A DNA stretch of 64,000 nucleotides, taken from Williamsia maris. GTDB lineage: Bacteria; Actinomycetota; Actinomycetes; Mycobacteriales; Mycobacteriaceae. Of the stretch, positions 26,375-34,572 are shown piece after piece. The translations under genes were made by a program, and so were the position numbers. Numbering within the stretch: the first letter of the stretch is position 1; each line of letters starts with the position of its first letter. The stretch spans positions 496,001 through 560,000 of the forward strand of contig NZ_JAMTCJ010000002.1 in the NCBI RefSeq assembly GCF_024171815.1. Direction: 5' to 3'. A model generated the notes under the pieces. It searched no databases. It was not told the origin of the DNA and worked only from the letters and a program-made list of their open reading frames with translations.

Positions 26375-26695
26375 ATGAGTACACAAGCGTTCGTCGATGG
26401 TGTCGAGGTCGCGTGGCGTCCGGGGTGCCCGTTCTGCATGAAGTTGCGTAGCCAGATCCGACTGCGGGGGATCACCACCACCGAGTTCGACATCTGGTCG
26501 GATCCGTCGGCGGCCGAACGGGTGAGGCAGGTGACCGGCGGCGACGAGACCGTCCCCACCGTGTTCATCGGGACCGAGGCCATGGTCAACCCGTCCATCA
26601 AACAGGTCGTCGCGGCGATGGAGCGACAGCTGCCCGGTCGGACGGACCTGGTCCGCAGGCCCGGACTCCTCGCGCGGATCCGCGGTAAGCACTGA
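26375..26695 (+). CDS. Mycoredoxin-like glutaredoxin-family protein
   Basis: 106-aa thioredoxin-fold protein. The active site CPFC is at residues 18-21, TVPTVFIG is the cis-Pro loop (about residues 60-67), and a C-terminal basic helix follows. In Mycobacteriales such proteins recycle mycothiol mixed disulfides. TAGAACTG, a possible -10, is just upstream of the ATG without a ribosome binding site, which fits a leaderless transcript. Divergent from the DsbA-fold nitroreductase gene, forming a probable redox pair. Confidence 0.85.
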   Translation: MSTQAFVDGVEVAWRPGCPFCMKLRSQIRLRGITTTEFDIWSDPSAAERVRQVTGGDETVPTVFIGTEAMVNPSIKQVVAAMERQLPGRTDLVRRPGLLARIRGKH

Positions 26696-26701
26696 GCCCG
26701 G

Positions 26702-27412
26702 TCAGCGACCCACGACGTCGTCGACGGCCGGTAGTTCCTCGTCGGCGCGTCCACCGTGACGGAGTCGGCGGGCGGCGAACCCGGACACCAACGTGATGAC
26801 GATGACCGCGGCCAGTGCGCCGACGAACGGCCACGACAGCGGCGACGTCCCGTACGCGCCGACCGCGGTGTACCCGATCGCCGACGGCAGGATGCCCACG
26901 ACCGTTCCGAGGAGGTAGTCGCGGCCGCGGATCGCGCTCAGGCCGGCCGCGTAGTTGACCACCGCGAACGGGAACGGGATCAGTCGGATGAGGACCATCG
27001 CGATCAGACCGCGGCGCTGCAGGATCGCGTCGATCGACGCGATGCGCTCCCATCCGAGTCGGGCCACGCCGTCGCGTCCGAGCCACCGCGCGAGTCGGAA
27101 ACCGAGCCACGCACCGATCGTCGCGCCGACCATGACGACGGTCGCGCCCTCGATCAGTCCGAACAGCAATCCGCTCGCGATGGTGAGGGCACTGGCGGGG
27201 AACGGCGTCAGCGACACCGCGATGTAGACCAGCACGAACACGAGTAGGCCCCACGCGCCGGCGCCGTCCACACGATCACGCAGCGGCTGGGGGTCGGGGA
27301 TGTCGACGGTCACGGCGACGACAACCATGGCGACCACGATCGCCACGAGCAGAGCAGCTTTCCACCGATGGTTGAATCGGCCTGCGCTGCGTGTCGGTTC
27401 GGCGTCGTGCAC
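26702..27412 (-). CDS. TVP38/TMEM64 (DedA-related) membrane protein
   Basis: 236-aa protein with about six hydrophobic segments and the SNARE-associated/TVP38 signature FPASALTIASGLLFG (about residues 73-87), GATIGAWLGF and RLIPFPFAVVNYAAG. Members are lipid-scramblase-like or envelope-maintenance proteins (family knowledge). GTG 27412 start. It lies 6 bp from the convergent mycoredoxin gene end. Confidence 0.85.
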   Translation of the reverse strand: MHDAEPTRSAGRFNHRWKAALLVAIVVAMVVVAVTVDIPDPQPLRDRVDGAGAWGLLVFVLVYIAVSLTPFPASALTIASGLLFGLIEGATVVMVGATIGAWLGFRLARWLGRDGVARLGWERIASIDAILQRRGLIAMVLIRLIPFPFAVVNYAAGLSAIRGRDYLLGTVVGILPSAIGYTAVGAYGTSPLSWPFVGALAAVIVITLVSGFAARRLRHGGRADEELPAVDDVVGR

Positions 27413-27448
27413 ATCACTCCCGGGGTCGATGCTCAGACTAGTGGCCGA

Positions 27449-27922
27449 TCAGTCGAGGACGATGTCGTGCCCGGGCCCGCGTTGGTCGTCGGGGCGGACC
27501 CCGAAGTACCGACGCTCGGATTCGGCGATCGGGGTGTCGTTGATGCTCGCCTCGCGACGTCGCATGAGTCCGTACTCGTCGAACTCCCACAGCTCGTTGC
27601 CGTAGCTGCGGAACCACGCGCCGTCGGCGTCGTGCCACTCGTACTGGAAGCGCACGGCCATGCGGTTCTCCCGGAATCCCCAGAGGCTCTTGCGCAGGAC
27701 GTAGTCGAGTTCGCGTTCCCATTTCGCGGTCAGGAACTCCACGATCGCGCGTCGTCCGGTGAGGAAGGTGTCGCGGTTCCGCCAGACCGAGTCCGGCGTG
27801 TACGCGAGACTGACCTTCTCCGGATCCCGGGTGTTCCACGCGTCCTCGGCGGCCTGCACCTTCGCGATCGCGGTGTCCATCGTGAACGGGGGCAGGGGCG
27901 GGCGCGGCTCGGGAGCGGTCAC
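27449..27922 (-). CDS. DUF1348 (NTF2/SnoaL-like) protein
   Basis: 157-aa cone-fold protein. The family core [21 protein letters not shown]-type segment, [10 protein letters not shown], and [13 protein letters not shown] are recognisable; the family starts near the PPLPPFT segment, which supports the GTG at 27922 with GGGAG upstream. Function is unknown; a small hydrophobic pocket is usual for the fold. It overlaps nothing and is 8 nt downstream of the MOSC gene, so the two are likely co-transcribed. Confidence 0.88.
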   Translation of the reverse strand: MTAPEPRPPLPPFTMDTAIAKVQAAEDAWNTRDPEKVSLAYTPDSVWRNRDTFLTGRRAIVEFLTAKWERELDYVLRKSLWGFRENRMAVRFQYEWHDADGAWFRSYGNELWEFDEYGLMRRREASINDTPIAESERRYFGVRPDDQRGPGHDIVLD

Positions 27923-27929
27923 GCGATCA

Positions 27930-28490
27930 TCATCTCCCGTCGGCGATGGGTTGCGCGCGGCGGATCTGGTCGGCCGCACGCGCCGGATCGAGATCCACCG
28001 AACAGCGGATGATCGCGCTGCCGAGTCGCAGGACACCGTCGCTAAGCGGCTGCGCCCGCAGACCGCCGCGTCCGATGAGCGCCTTGCGGGCCCCCTCGCC
28101 GGCCATCGTGTCCATCCACGAGCACGGATGGGCGGGGCGACCGCCACGGAACCGGATCGGCCCGTCGCCGGTGTCGATCTCGAACTCCTCGCCGCGCAGG
28201 GGATCGAGTTCGAGTCCGCGGACGGCGACGTTGCGACGGGCGACCACCGGGTCGGCGCCGTCGGTGGCGGCCTCCCAGGCCTCGAGCGCCAGGAAGGTCA
28301 CCGCGGCCTCGGTGTGTGCCCGCACCCCGAAGAACCGGTCGCCGCGGATGCCCTTGTCGGCGACGATGTCGACGTGGTCGGGGAGTGTTGTCGGCACGTT
28401 GTCGGCCGGGCCGTCCTTGGCGCGTCCGAAGTAGGCGTGCCCCGGCGACACCAGCAGTGTCACCACCTCGAAGCGATACTCGCGATCCAT
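27930..28490 (-). CDS. MOSC-domain protein
   Basis: 186-aa protein with the MOSC beta-barrel hallmarks: [11 protein letters not shown] (about residues 45-55), the Leu-Arg-Gly pattern [13 protein letters not shown], and a cysteine in AHPCSWMD (about residue 125) at the molybdenum-cofactor sulfur-carrier position. It probably handles molybdenum-cofactor sulfur or an N-hydroxylated substrate. Start ATG 28490 has GGAGG very close; a GTG at 28499 is possible. It is divergent from a 99-aa gene. Confidence 0.82.
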   Translation of the reverse strand: MDREYRFEVVTLLVSPGHAYFGRAKDGPADNVPTTLPDHVDIVADKGIRGDRFFGVRAHTEAAVTFLALEAWEAATDGADPVVARRNVAVRGLELDPLRGEEFEIDTGDGPIRFRGGRPAHPCSWMDTMAGEGARKALIGRGGLRAQPLSDGVLRLGSAIIRCSVDLDPARAADQIRRAQPIADGR

Positions 28491-28517
28491 GCCCTCCACG
28501 CTGGCACACTGGTGGAT

Positions 28518-28817
28518 GTGACGGCATCCGGAGACCCGCAGAGCTACTCATCGGGCGAGCGTGTCTTCGGCCCGCCCCGCGGCACGTTCGACCCGGATTG
28601 GGCGGCAACGGCATTGCGTTCCAACCGCCCTGAGCTCGACCACCCGACCTCGGTTCGGCTCGTCACACAAGCGTGGGAGCTGTTGCGTGAGCGCGACATC
28701 CGCGGTGACGAGTTGACCGCGGCCCTGGCCTCAGAGTCCGGTGTCGACACCGATCTCGCCGGTGCCGTCTCGGCCATCGCGACCGAGACCGCACGCTTTT
28801 ATCTGGATCGCCCCTGA
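28518..28817 (+). CDS. 99-aa protein of unknown function
   Basis: Small, mostly helical soluble protein from GTG 28518 (GTG 28512 is an alternative). It has an N-terminal polar segment (SYSSGERVFGPPRGTFD) and a helical C-terminus (AWELLRERDIRGDELTAALAS). Codon use matches the genome. It is divergent from the MOSC gene and runs directly into the membrane-protein gene, whose coding frame continues across its stop codon. No family recognised. Confidence 0.6.
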   Translation: MTASGDPQSYSSGERVFGPPRGTFDPDWAATALRSNRPELDHPTSVRLVTQAWELLRERDIRGDELTAALASESGVDTDLAGAVSAIATETARFYLDRP

Positions 28818-28894
28818 CGGGCGCCACGGCCGATCCCCGAATCCGCGACCTGAGCAGTCGGTGGCTGTTCGGTCTGTTCTCGACGCTGCTGGCG

Positions 28895-30244
28895 GTGTCG
28901 CTGATCCTGCACCAACTGTGGTGGGACGGCCTCGAGACCGACTCCCTGCACGCCGTGGCCATCCTCGCCGCGCTGTGGTTGCTGGTCCGACCGACGTCGG
29001 TCGGACGCTTCGCGCTCATGCTGGCCGCCGAGGTCGTCGCGGTGGGCCACGACCTGCCCTACGTCGGCGACCACACGCTCGTCGTGTTCGTGACCGGTGT
29101 GGCCGTACTCGCCCTGCTGGGGTGGACCCTCGCAAGGAACCGACGCCTACCCGCACCCGGCGAGTTGTTCGACACCATCGCACCGTTCCTGCGCGTGCAG
29201 CTGATCATCGTCTACGCGGCCGCGGCGCTGTCGAAACTCAACACCGACTTCCTCGACCCGCAGACCAGCTGCGCCGGCCCGATGTCGCAGAAGATCATCT
29301 GGTTCGACCCCACTCTGCTGAGCGGGACCTGGCGGATCACGCCGTCGATCTGGGCGACCGTCGCGGTGGAGATCGCGCTGCCGATCCTGCTCGCGGTGCC
29401 CCGGACGCGCGTGATCGGCTTGGCTCTCGGGTGCGCGTTCCACGTGGTGCTCGCGCTCGCGGGCAACGTCCCGTTCTCCGCGGTGGCCCTCGCGCTCTAC
29501 GTCGCGTTCCTGCCGACACACACCGTCTCACGTCTGCACACCGTCCTGCTCCGACACCGACGACTGCGATCGGTGACCCGGACCGTGACGACCCCGACCG
29601 CATCGGTGCTCCTGTTCGCCGTCGGGGTGGGTCTGTGGTTCGGCGCCGCGCGGGTGCTCGGCCGTGACCCGTGGTCGTGGTCCGATGGGCTCGGCGGCGT
29701 CGCCCGACTCGCCATCGTCGTCATGGTCGGTCTCGCCGGCGTCGCGTTCGTGCTCGGACGACGTCGCGGCGGCACCCCCGAGTACGCCCGCCCGCGATCG
29801 GGGCGGCGTCTCGGCCACCCGATCCTGATCGTCGCGGTCGCGATGCTGCTCGCGAACGCCGCCTGTCCGTACCTGGGACTGAGATCAGAGAGCACCTTCA
29901 CGATGTTCAGCAACCTGCGCACCGAGCAGGGCGCGTGGAACCACCTGTTCATCCCGGAGTCGGTGCGCATCTTCGGGTTCCAGGATCGTCTGGTCACCGT
30001 GGTCGCGACCGACGATCCCGCGTTGGCCGCCCGGACGAGTTCGGGCACCGAGCTGACCCGGTTCGAGCTGGACCGGTATCTGCGGGCGCACCCCCGGGCG
30101 AAGGTCACCTGGTCGGAGGCCGGGCCGGACGGCGCGATCACCCGGTCGCGCGGGCCCGTGGCGGCGGCACCGGGGGAGACGTTCGCCGAGAAGCTGTTCC
30201 ACTTCAAGGACGTACGACCCCGCGAAGACGGTGACTGCGGTTAG
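28895..30244 (+). CDS. HTTM-like multi-helix membrane protein
   Basis: 449-aa or longer protein with about nine membrane segments. It shows HTTM-type features (FLRVQLIIVYAAAALSKLNTDFL, about residues 90-112, and GCAFHVVLALAGN near 175), related to vitamin-K-carboxylase-like membrane domains. The C-terminal 110 residues are soluble. The first conventional start is GTG 28895, but this cuts into the first hydrophobic helix. The frame is open upstream through WLFGLFSTLLAV to a CTG at 28814 that overlaps the stop of the previous gene, so the true protein may be 27 residues longer. Function unknown. Confidence 0.75.
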   Translation: MSLILHQLWWDGLETDSLHAVAILAALWLLVRPTSVGRFALMLAAEVVAVGHDLPYVGDHTLVVFVTGVAVLALLGWTLARNRRLPAPGELFDTIAPFLRVQLIIVYAAAALSKLNTDFLDPQTSCAGPMSQKIIWFDPTLLSGTWRITPSIWATVAVEIALPILLAVPRTRVIGLALGCAFHVVLALAGNVPFSAVALALYVAFLPTHTVSRLHTVLLRHRRLRSVTRTVTTPTASVLLFAVGVGLWFGAARVLGRDPWSWSDGLGGVARLAIVVMVGLAGVAFVLGRRRGGTPEYARPRSGRRLGHPILIVAVAMLLANAACPYLGLRSESTFTMFSNLRTEQGAWNHLFIPESVRIFGFQDRLVTVVATDDPALAARTSSGTELTRFELDRYLRAHPRAKVTWSEAGPDGAITRSRGPVAAAPGETFAEKLFHFKDVRPREDGDCG

Positions 30245-30301
30245 CCTGCTCAGAACACGGGCGATCGCGACGGGCGATCTCTCATCTGTCGAGGAGACGC
30301 G

Positions 30302-30700
30302 ATGACCCAGTCCGACCCGAAGCAGCCCGACCCCTACGCCACCGAATCCTTCACCGGAGATCCCTACGCGCAGAACCCGTATGCGGCATCACAGCCGCAG
30401 TACGGCGGCGCCTACGCACAGCCGCAACAGTTCACCCCGGCTCCGCCGTCGGCCAACGGTGGTTGGGCGGTCGCGGCGATTATCTTCTTCTGGCCGTTGG
30501 CGTTCGTCGCGGTCAGCCGCGCGTTCTCGGTCTACCCGCTCTGGGCTCAGGGGCGGTACGCCGAGGCGGAGGCCGCGTCGAAATCGGTCAAGCGGCTCGG
30601 TGTGATCTCGCTGATCATCATCGCGGTGCTGATCGTCCTCTACATCCTGGTGGTGATCATCGCTGTCGCGGCGGGACTCTCGTCGGATTCGAGCGTCTGA
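30302..30700 (+). CDS. CD225/dispanin-family membrane protein
   Basis: 132-aa protein with a Pro/Gln/Tyr-rich cytoplasmic N-terminus (residues 1-50, repeats of PYA and QPQ type). The CD225 core follows: NGGWAVAAIIFFWPLAFVAV, then SRAFSVYPLWAQGRYAEAEAAS, and a second helix near 100-125. The second segment (AVSRAFSV) and the re-entrant first helix are typical of dispanins, the family of eukaryotic IFITMs. Function in bacteria is unknown. GAGGAGACG precedes the ATG. Confidence 0.85.
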   Translation: MTQSDPKQPDPYATESFTGDPYAQNPYAASQPQYGGAYAQPQQFTPAPPSANGGWAVAAIIFFWPLAFVAVSRAFSVYPLWAQGRYAEAEAASKSVKRLGVISLIIIAVLIVLYILVVIIAVAAGLSSDSSV

Positions 30701-30716
30701 GCCCTCCGCGGTCGGC

Positions 30717-31643
30717 TCACCGCCGACGCCGGTAGAGCGACAGGGTGACCGACGCCGCGGTCAGCAACGGCACCGACACCGCCAGCCGGTCGGCACGGCG
30801 AACCAGGTCGGTGACGACGCTGTCGGACTCGACATCACGGCCAGCGCTCATGTCGCGGTACAGCGAGGCGGTGAACGGCGAGCCCTCGGCGATCAGCCGG
30901 GATCGTGCATTCGCGACCACCGCCGACGCGACCGTGATCCCCGATGCGATTGCCACCGAGACACATTCGTCGATCAGTGCTCCCGCAACCGTGGGACCGA
31001 ACTCGGTGGCGGTCACCTCGCCGACGTTCGCGCGCACCATCGTCGTGAGGGCAGCTGCCGAGGCGAGGAAGATCCACTTGTCCCACATGTCGGTGACGAT
31101 GCGGTCCGAACAGACGGTGTCGAAACCCGCGCCGGCCAGGGTCCGGTCGACCTCGGCGATCCGATCGGTCATCTCGCCCGACAGCTCGCCATAGCGCATG
31201 AACCGATCCGGGCCGAGCAGGTCCACGGCGCCGTCGGCCCCGAGCTGACTCGCCACCACCGCCACGCCACCGAGCACCGCCGACCCGAAGGCATCGGTGA
31301 GGCGGTCGAGGTGCCGCATGCCGTTGAGCAGCGGCAGTACACACGTCTGCGGCCCGACGGCCGGGGCGACGTCGGTGATCGCGGCGTCGAGCGCCTGCTC
31401 CTTCACCGAGAGGATGACGAGGTCGAACGCCCCGGAGACCTGCCCTGCCGTGATCTGCCCCGCCGTGATCGTCGCGACCGGTGTCGCCGACTCCCGCCCG
31501 GCGTCGCGGACGACTAACCCGTCCCGGGCGAGCTGCTCGGCCCGCGCCGGTCGGACGAGGAACGTCACGTCGCGGTTCGCCTCGATCAGGCTCGCGCCGA
31601 AGAACCCGCCCACCGCGCCGGCACCGACGATCAGGACACGCAT
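30717..31643 (-). CDS. Ketopantoate reductase (2-dehydropantoate 2-reductase) family
   Basis: 308-aa NADPH-dependent oxidoreductase. GAGAVGGFFGASL (residues 7-19) binds the cofactor; LPLLNGMRHLD (about 110) and DMWDKWIFLASAAALTTM (about 190) carry the catalytic Asn and Lys pattern. It could make pantoate for coenzyme A, although ApbA/PanE-type paralogues often have other substrates. ATG 31643 follows the YqgE stop by 4 nt on the same strand, so the two are one transcript. Confidence 0.85.
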   Translation of the reverse strand: MRVLIVGAGAVGGFFGASLIEANRDVTFLVRPARAEQLARDGLVVRDAGRESATPVATITAGQITAGQVSGAFDLVILSVKEQALDAAITDVAPAVGPQTCVLPLLNGMRHLDRLTDAFGSAVLGGVAVVASQLGADGAVDLLGPDRFMRYGELSGEMTDRIAEVDRTLAGAGFDTVCSDRIVTDMWDKWIFLASAAALTTMVRANVGEVTATEFGPTVAGALIDECVSVAIASGITVASAVVANARSRLIAEGSPFTASLYRDMSAGRDVESDSVVTDLVRRADRLAVSVPLLTAASVTLSLYRRRR

Positions 31644-31647
31644 CGAC

Positions 31648-32346
31648 TCAGTTGCGATCGACGTCGATGGGATGGGTCGCCAACAACGGCAGCGGCCACG
31701 GCTGGCGACGCAGGACGTCGGCGAAGACGTCGTCGGTAGCGGCGGCCAGCAGGTCGCGCGGCAACGCTGAGGCGATGAGCCACGAGTCGCGACGGAGTTC
31801 GTCGTCGAGTTGTCCGATGCCCCAGCCGGAGTAACCGGCGAAGATCCGGATGCCGTCCAGGGTCCGCTCGAGGTCCTCCGGGTCGGCGTCGAGATCGACC
31901 AGGACCACCCGGCCGTCGACCGGCCGGAGTCCGGTGACGGCCTCGACGTCGACCCCGGGCTTGACCACACCGAGGCACAGCGCCGAGTCCTGCTTGACCG
32001 GACCGCCGATGAACACCGCCCGCGGGGCGGCCGTCAGATCGGTCCACTGGGGGAGGAGGTTGTGCACCGCGGTCTGGCTCATCCGGTTGATGACGACACC
32101 CAGGCTGCCCGCGTCGTTGTGCTCGACGATGTAGATGACGGTGCGACGGAACGTGGGTTCGGTCAGCGTCGTGGCGGCGATGAGCACACTGCCCGCACGG
32201 ATCCGGCCGGCCTCCACGGTGTCCCACGTCGGGTTGAAACCCGTTCCGCGACCACGCGGTCCGTCGGACGGGGAGCCCCCGCCGGAGACGTCCCCGGCAG
32301 AGAAATCGTCCGAGGAGAAGTCCTCGGGGTCGTCTGGCCTGGCCAC
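31648..32346 (-). CDS. YqgE/AlgH family protein (UPF0301)
   Basis: 232-aa protein. The first 35 residues are an acidic, Ser/Gly-rich tail; the conserved domain starts near residue 45 (AGSVLIAATTLTEPTFRRTVIYIVEHN) and includes GGPV, GYSGWGIGQLD and the W-rich C-terminus. Function is unsettled; related proteins bind nucleic acid or regulate transcription. The same gene lies beside an MFS transporter in mycobacteria (Rv0038/Rv0037c). GTG 32346 is chosen because the next start upstream lies in unlikely sequence. Confidence 0.85.
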   Translation of the reverse strand: MARPDDPEDFSSDDFSAGDVSGGGSPSDGPRGRGTGFNPTWDTVEAGRIRAGSVLIAATTLTEPTFRRTVIYIVEHNDAGSLGVVINRMSQTAVHNLLPQWTDLTAAPRAVFIGGPVKQDSALCLGVVKPGVDVEAVTGLRPVDGRVVLVDLDADPEDLERTLDGIRIFAGYSGWGIGQLDDELRRDSWLIASALPRDLLAAATDDVFADVLRRQPWPLPLLATHPIDVDRN

Positions 32347-32473
32347 CCGTTCATCATGGCACGCCCGGTGCGCCGTGACAGGCCGTCCGGCAGTGGGTGC
32401 ACCGCACCCGCGCGCAGGAATCTCACAGCCCATGCCCAGGCACGACGCCCCGCGGGTTTGTACTCTCGGACAA

Positions 32474-33835
32474 GTGCGATTCCTGCGAGCGTTCCGTGAC
32501 CGCCCCGGGCTGTCGCGTCTGCTCGCGATCCGCCTGTCCAGTCAGGTCACCGACGGCCTGTTCCAGGCCGCGCTGGGCGGTGCCATCCTGTTCAACCCCG
32601 AGCGCCACGCCGACCCGCTCGCCGTCGCCGGTGGGCTCGCGGTGCTGCTCCTGCCCTACTCGGTGATCGGCCCGTTCGCCGGTGCGCTGCTCGACCACTG
32701 GGACCGCCGCACCGTGCTGATCTGGGCGAACGTGGCGCGGGCGGTCCTCGTGACCATCGTGGCTCTGTCGATCGCGATCGGCGCCCCCGACACCGTCGTG
32801 TTGGTCACCGCCCTGCTCGTGACCGGCGCCAGCAGATTCGTCGCATCCGGATTGTCGGCGGGACTGCCGCACGTCGCACCGCGCGAGATCCTCGTCGGGA
32901 TGAACGCGTTCTTCACCACGATCGGCGCGGGAGCGCTGGCGGTGGGCGCCGGCATCGCGCTGGGCCTGCGCCAGATCTTCGGCGCCGACAACATCGGCAG
33001 TGCGCTGACGACGATGGGCGCAGTTGTGATCGCGCTGATCGGAGCGGGCATCGCCGTCGGATTCGCCCACCTGGCGCTCGGCCCGGACCACCCCGACACC
33101 GAGGGCGCCGACGTCACCGCGGAACACCCGCGCGGTCCGGCGATGCGCGCGGTGGCGGTGGGCCTGCTGCACGGCGGGCGCGCCGTCGCCCGGGCCCGTG
33201 GGGTGTCGGGGTCACTGACCGCGATCGGCGCGCACCGGGTCGTGTTCGGCCTCAACACCCTCATGTTGCTGGTCCTCACGCGGCACTCCGCCCTCGGCGG
33301 CGGGCTCGCCGGGATCGGACTGGTCGCGTCGATGACGGCCGTGGGCATGTTCCTCGCGGCGCTGCTGACGCCGTGGTCGGTGGCGCGGACCGGCCGGCGC
33401 AACACGCTGCTGATCGCGCTGGGCATCGGGATCGTCGCGGAGACCACCCTGTTGACGTTCAACGGCATCGTGATCTGCGCAGCCGCGGTGGTGCTGGGAT
33501 GCATCGGGCAGATGTGCAAGCTCTGCGGAGACGCCGCCATGCAGATGGACACCGACGACGCCGTCCGCGGACAGGTCTTCTCCTTCCAGGACGCCATCTT
33601 CAACATCGCCTACGTCGGCGCGGTGACCGTCGCCGCGCTCGCCATCGCCGAGAACGGCCACAGCCCCGGGCTCCCCATCGCCGGTGCGGTCATCTATCTC
33701 GTGGCGCTGGGCCTGGTGCTGGGCATCTACTCGCAGCGCCGGACGTTCGCCGCCGAACGTCATTGCATCAAGGACTGTTTCGGCGACGTCGCCGCGGATC
33801 AGTCCCGCGCCGAACCCTCCTCGAACCTGACCTGA
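32474..33835 (+). CDS. MFS transporter (Rv0037c-like)
   Basis: 453-aa major facilitator with about twelve helices and the typical LLDHWDRRTVLIWANVARA loop between helices 2 and 3 (residues about 72-90). The substrate is unknown. It starts at GTG 32474, 127 nt from the divergent YqgE gene. Its 3' end overlaps the convergent Asp-rich gene by 37 nt. Adjacent placement with YqgE matches the M. tuberculosis order, which supports orthology. Confidence 0.88.
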   Translation: MRFLRAFRDRPGLSRLLAIRLSSQVTDGLFQAALGGAILFNPERHADPLAVAGGLAVLLLPYSVIGPFAGALLDHWDRRTVLIWANVARAVLVTIVALSIAIGAPDTVVLVTALLVTGASRFVASGLSAGLPHVAPREILVGMNAFFTTIGAGALAVGAGIALGLRQIFGADNIGSALTTMGAVVIALIGAGIAVGFAHLALGPDHPDTEGADVTAEHPRGPAMRAVAVGLLHGGRAVARARGVSGSLTAIGAHRVVFGLNTLMLLVLTRHSALGGGLAGIGLVASMTAVGMFLAALLTPWSVARTGRRNTLLIALGIGIVAETTLLTFNGIVICAAAVVLGCIGQMCKLCGDAAMQMDTDDAVRGQVFSFQDAIFNIAYVGAVTVAALAIAENGHSPGLPIAGAVIYLVALGLVLGIYSQRRTFAAERHCIKDCFGDVAADQSRAEPSSNLT

Positions 33836-34482
33836 CCCCGCGTCGTCCACAGGTCGGCGTGTCCGTCGGCGTCGTCGTCGACGAGTGCTGCGTCGAACTC
33901 CCCGTCCCCGTCGAGGTCGATGAGGACCCGCGCCGGCGACGGATCCGCCCCGGTGAACACCAGACCGACCTCCGACCGGCCGTTTCCGTCGACGTCGATG
34001 TCGCGGTGATCGGGCCGACCGGCGGTGGTGTCGGCTTCGGTGTCGGCGTTCGAGCCGGAGGCGCGCCCGGATTGCGCGCCCGGCACCGGCGCGGGGTCCG
34101 CGTGCGGTACCGCGGCGGCCGGGTCGGTCACCCGGTGATCCCACAGGCCGCGCCCGGTGTCGGAGTAGTAGGCGTCGGGGTGGCCGTCGTCGTCGGTGTC
34201 GAGGACCGCCAGGTCGGCGCGGCCGTCGCCGTCGGAGTCCCACATCGCGTCGTCGGCGGACCCGTCACCGTCGAAATCCAGCCGGACGGAATCGGGGACT
34301 CCGTCGCCGGACAGGTCGAGGTCGGCGACCGAGGTCCAGGAGGACATCTCGCCGACTCCGGAGCCGAAGCCGTAGGTGATCGACGATCGTCCGCCCGACC
34401 CTGGCTCAGGATGTTCGGCGATGGCGGGATCCCCGGGACCGTCCTGCTCGGCGGGGCCCAGTACGAGGATGTGGAAGTCCAT
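33799..34482 (-). CDS. Asp-rich calcium-binding-repeat protein
   Basis: 227-aa soluble protein with at least seven DxDxDGxxD-type loops (DLDLSGDGVPD, DFDGDGSADD, DSDGDGRADL, DTDDDGHPDA, DVDGNGRSEV, DLDGDGEFDA, DDDADGHADL). These resemble dockerin or thrombospondin-type calcium loops. Its N-terminus has no signal peptide. It begins at ATG 34482 and shares 37 nt at its 3' end with the MFS gene on the other strand. Function unknown; calcium binding is an inference from the loops. Confidence 0.78.
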   Translation of the reverse strand: MDFHILVLGPAEQDGPGDPAIAEHPEPGSGGRSSITYGFGSGVGEMSSWTSVADLDLSGDGVPDSVRLDFDGDGSADDAMWDSDGDGRADLAVLDTDDDGHPDAYYSDTGRGLWDHRVTDPAAAVPHADPAPVPGAQSGRASGSNADTEADTTAGRPDHRDIDVDGNGRSEVGLVFTGADPSPARVLIDLDGDGEFDAALVDDDADGHADLWTTRGQVRFEEGSARD

Positions 34483-34572
34483 GATGGCTTGGACGCACTC
34501 CAGCGGTGTGGAGTTCCGTCCCGTTCACACGGTGCGTAGCGTGGCAACCGCGTTCGTCAGCGAAAGGTCCCC

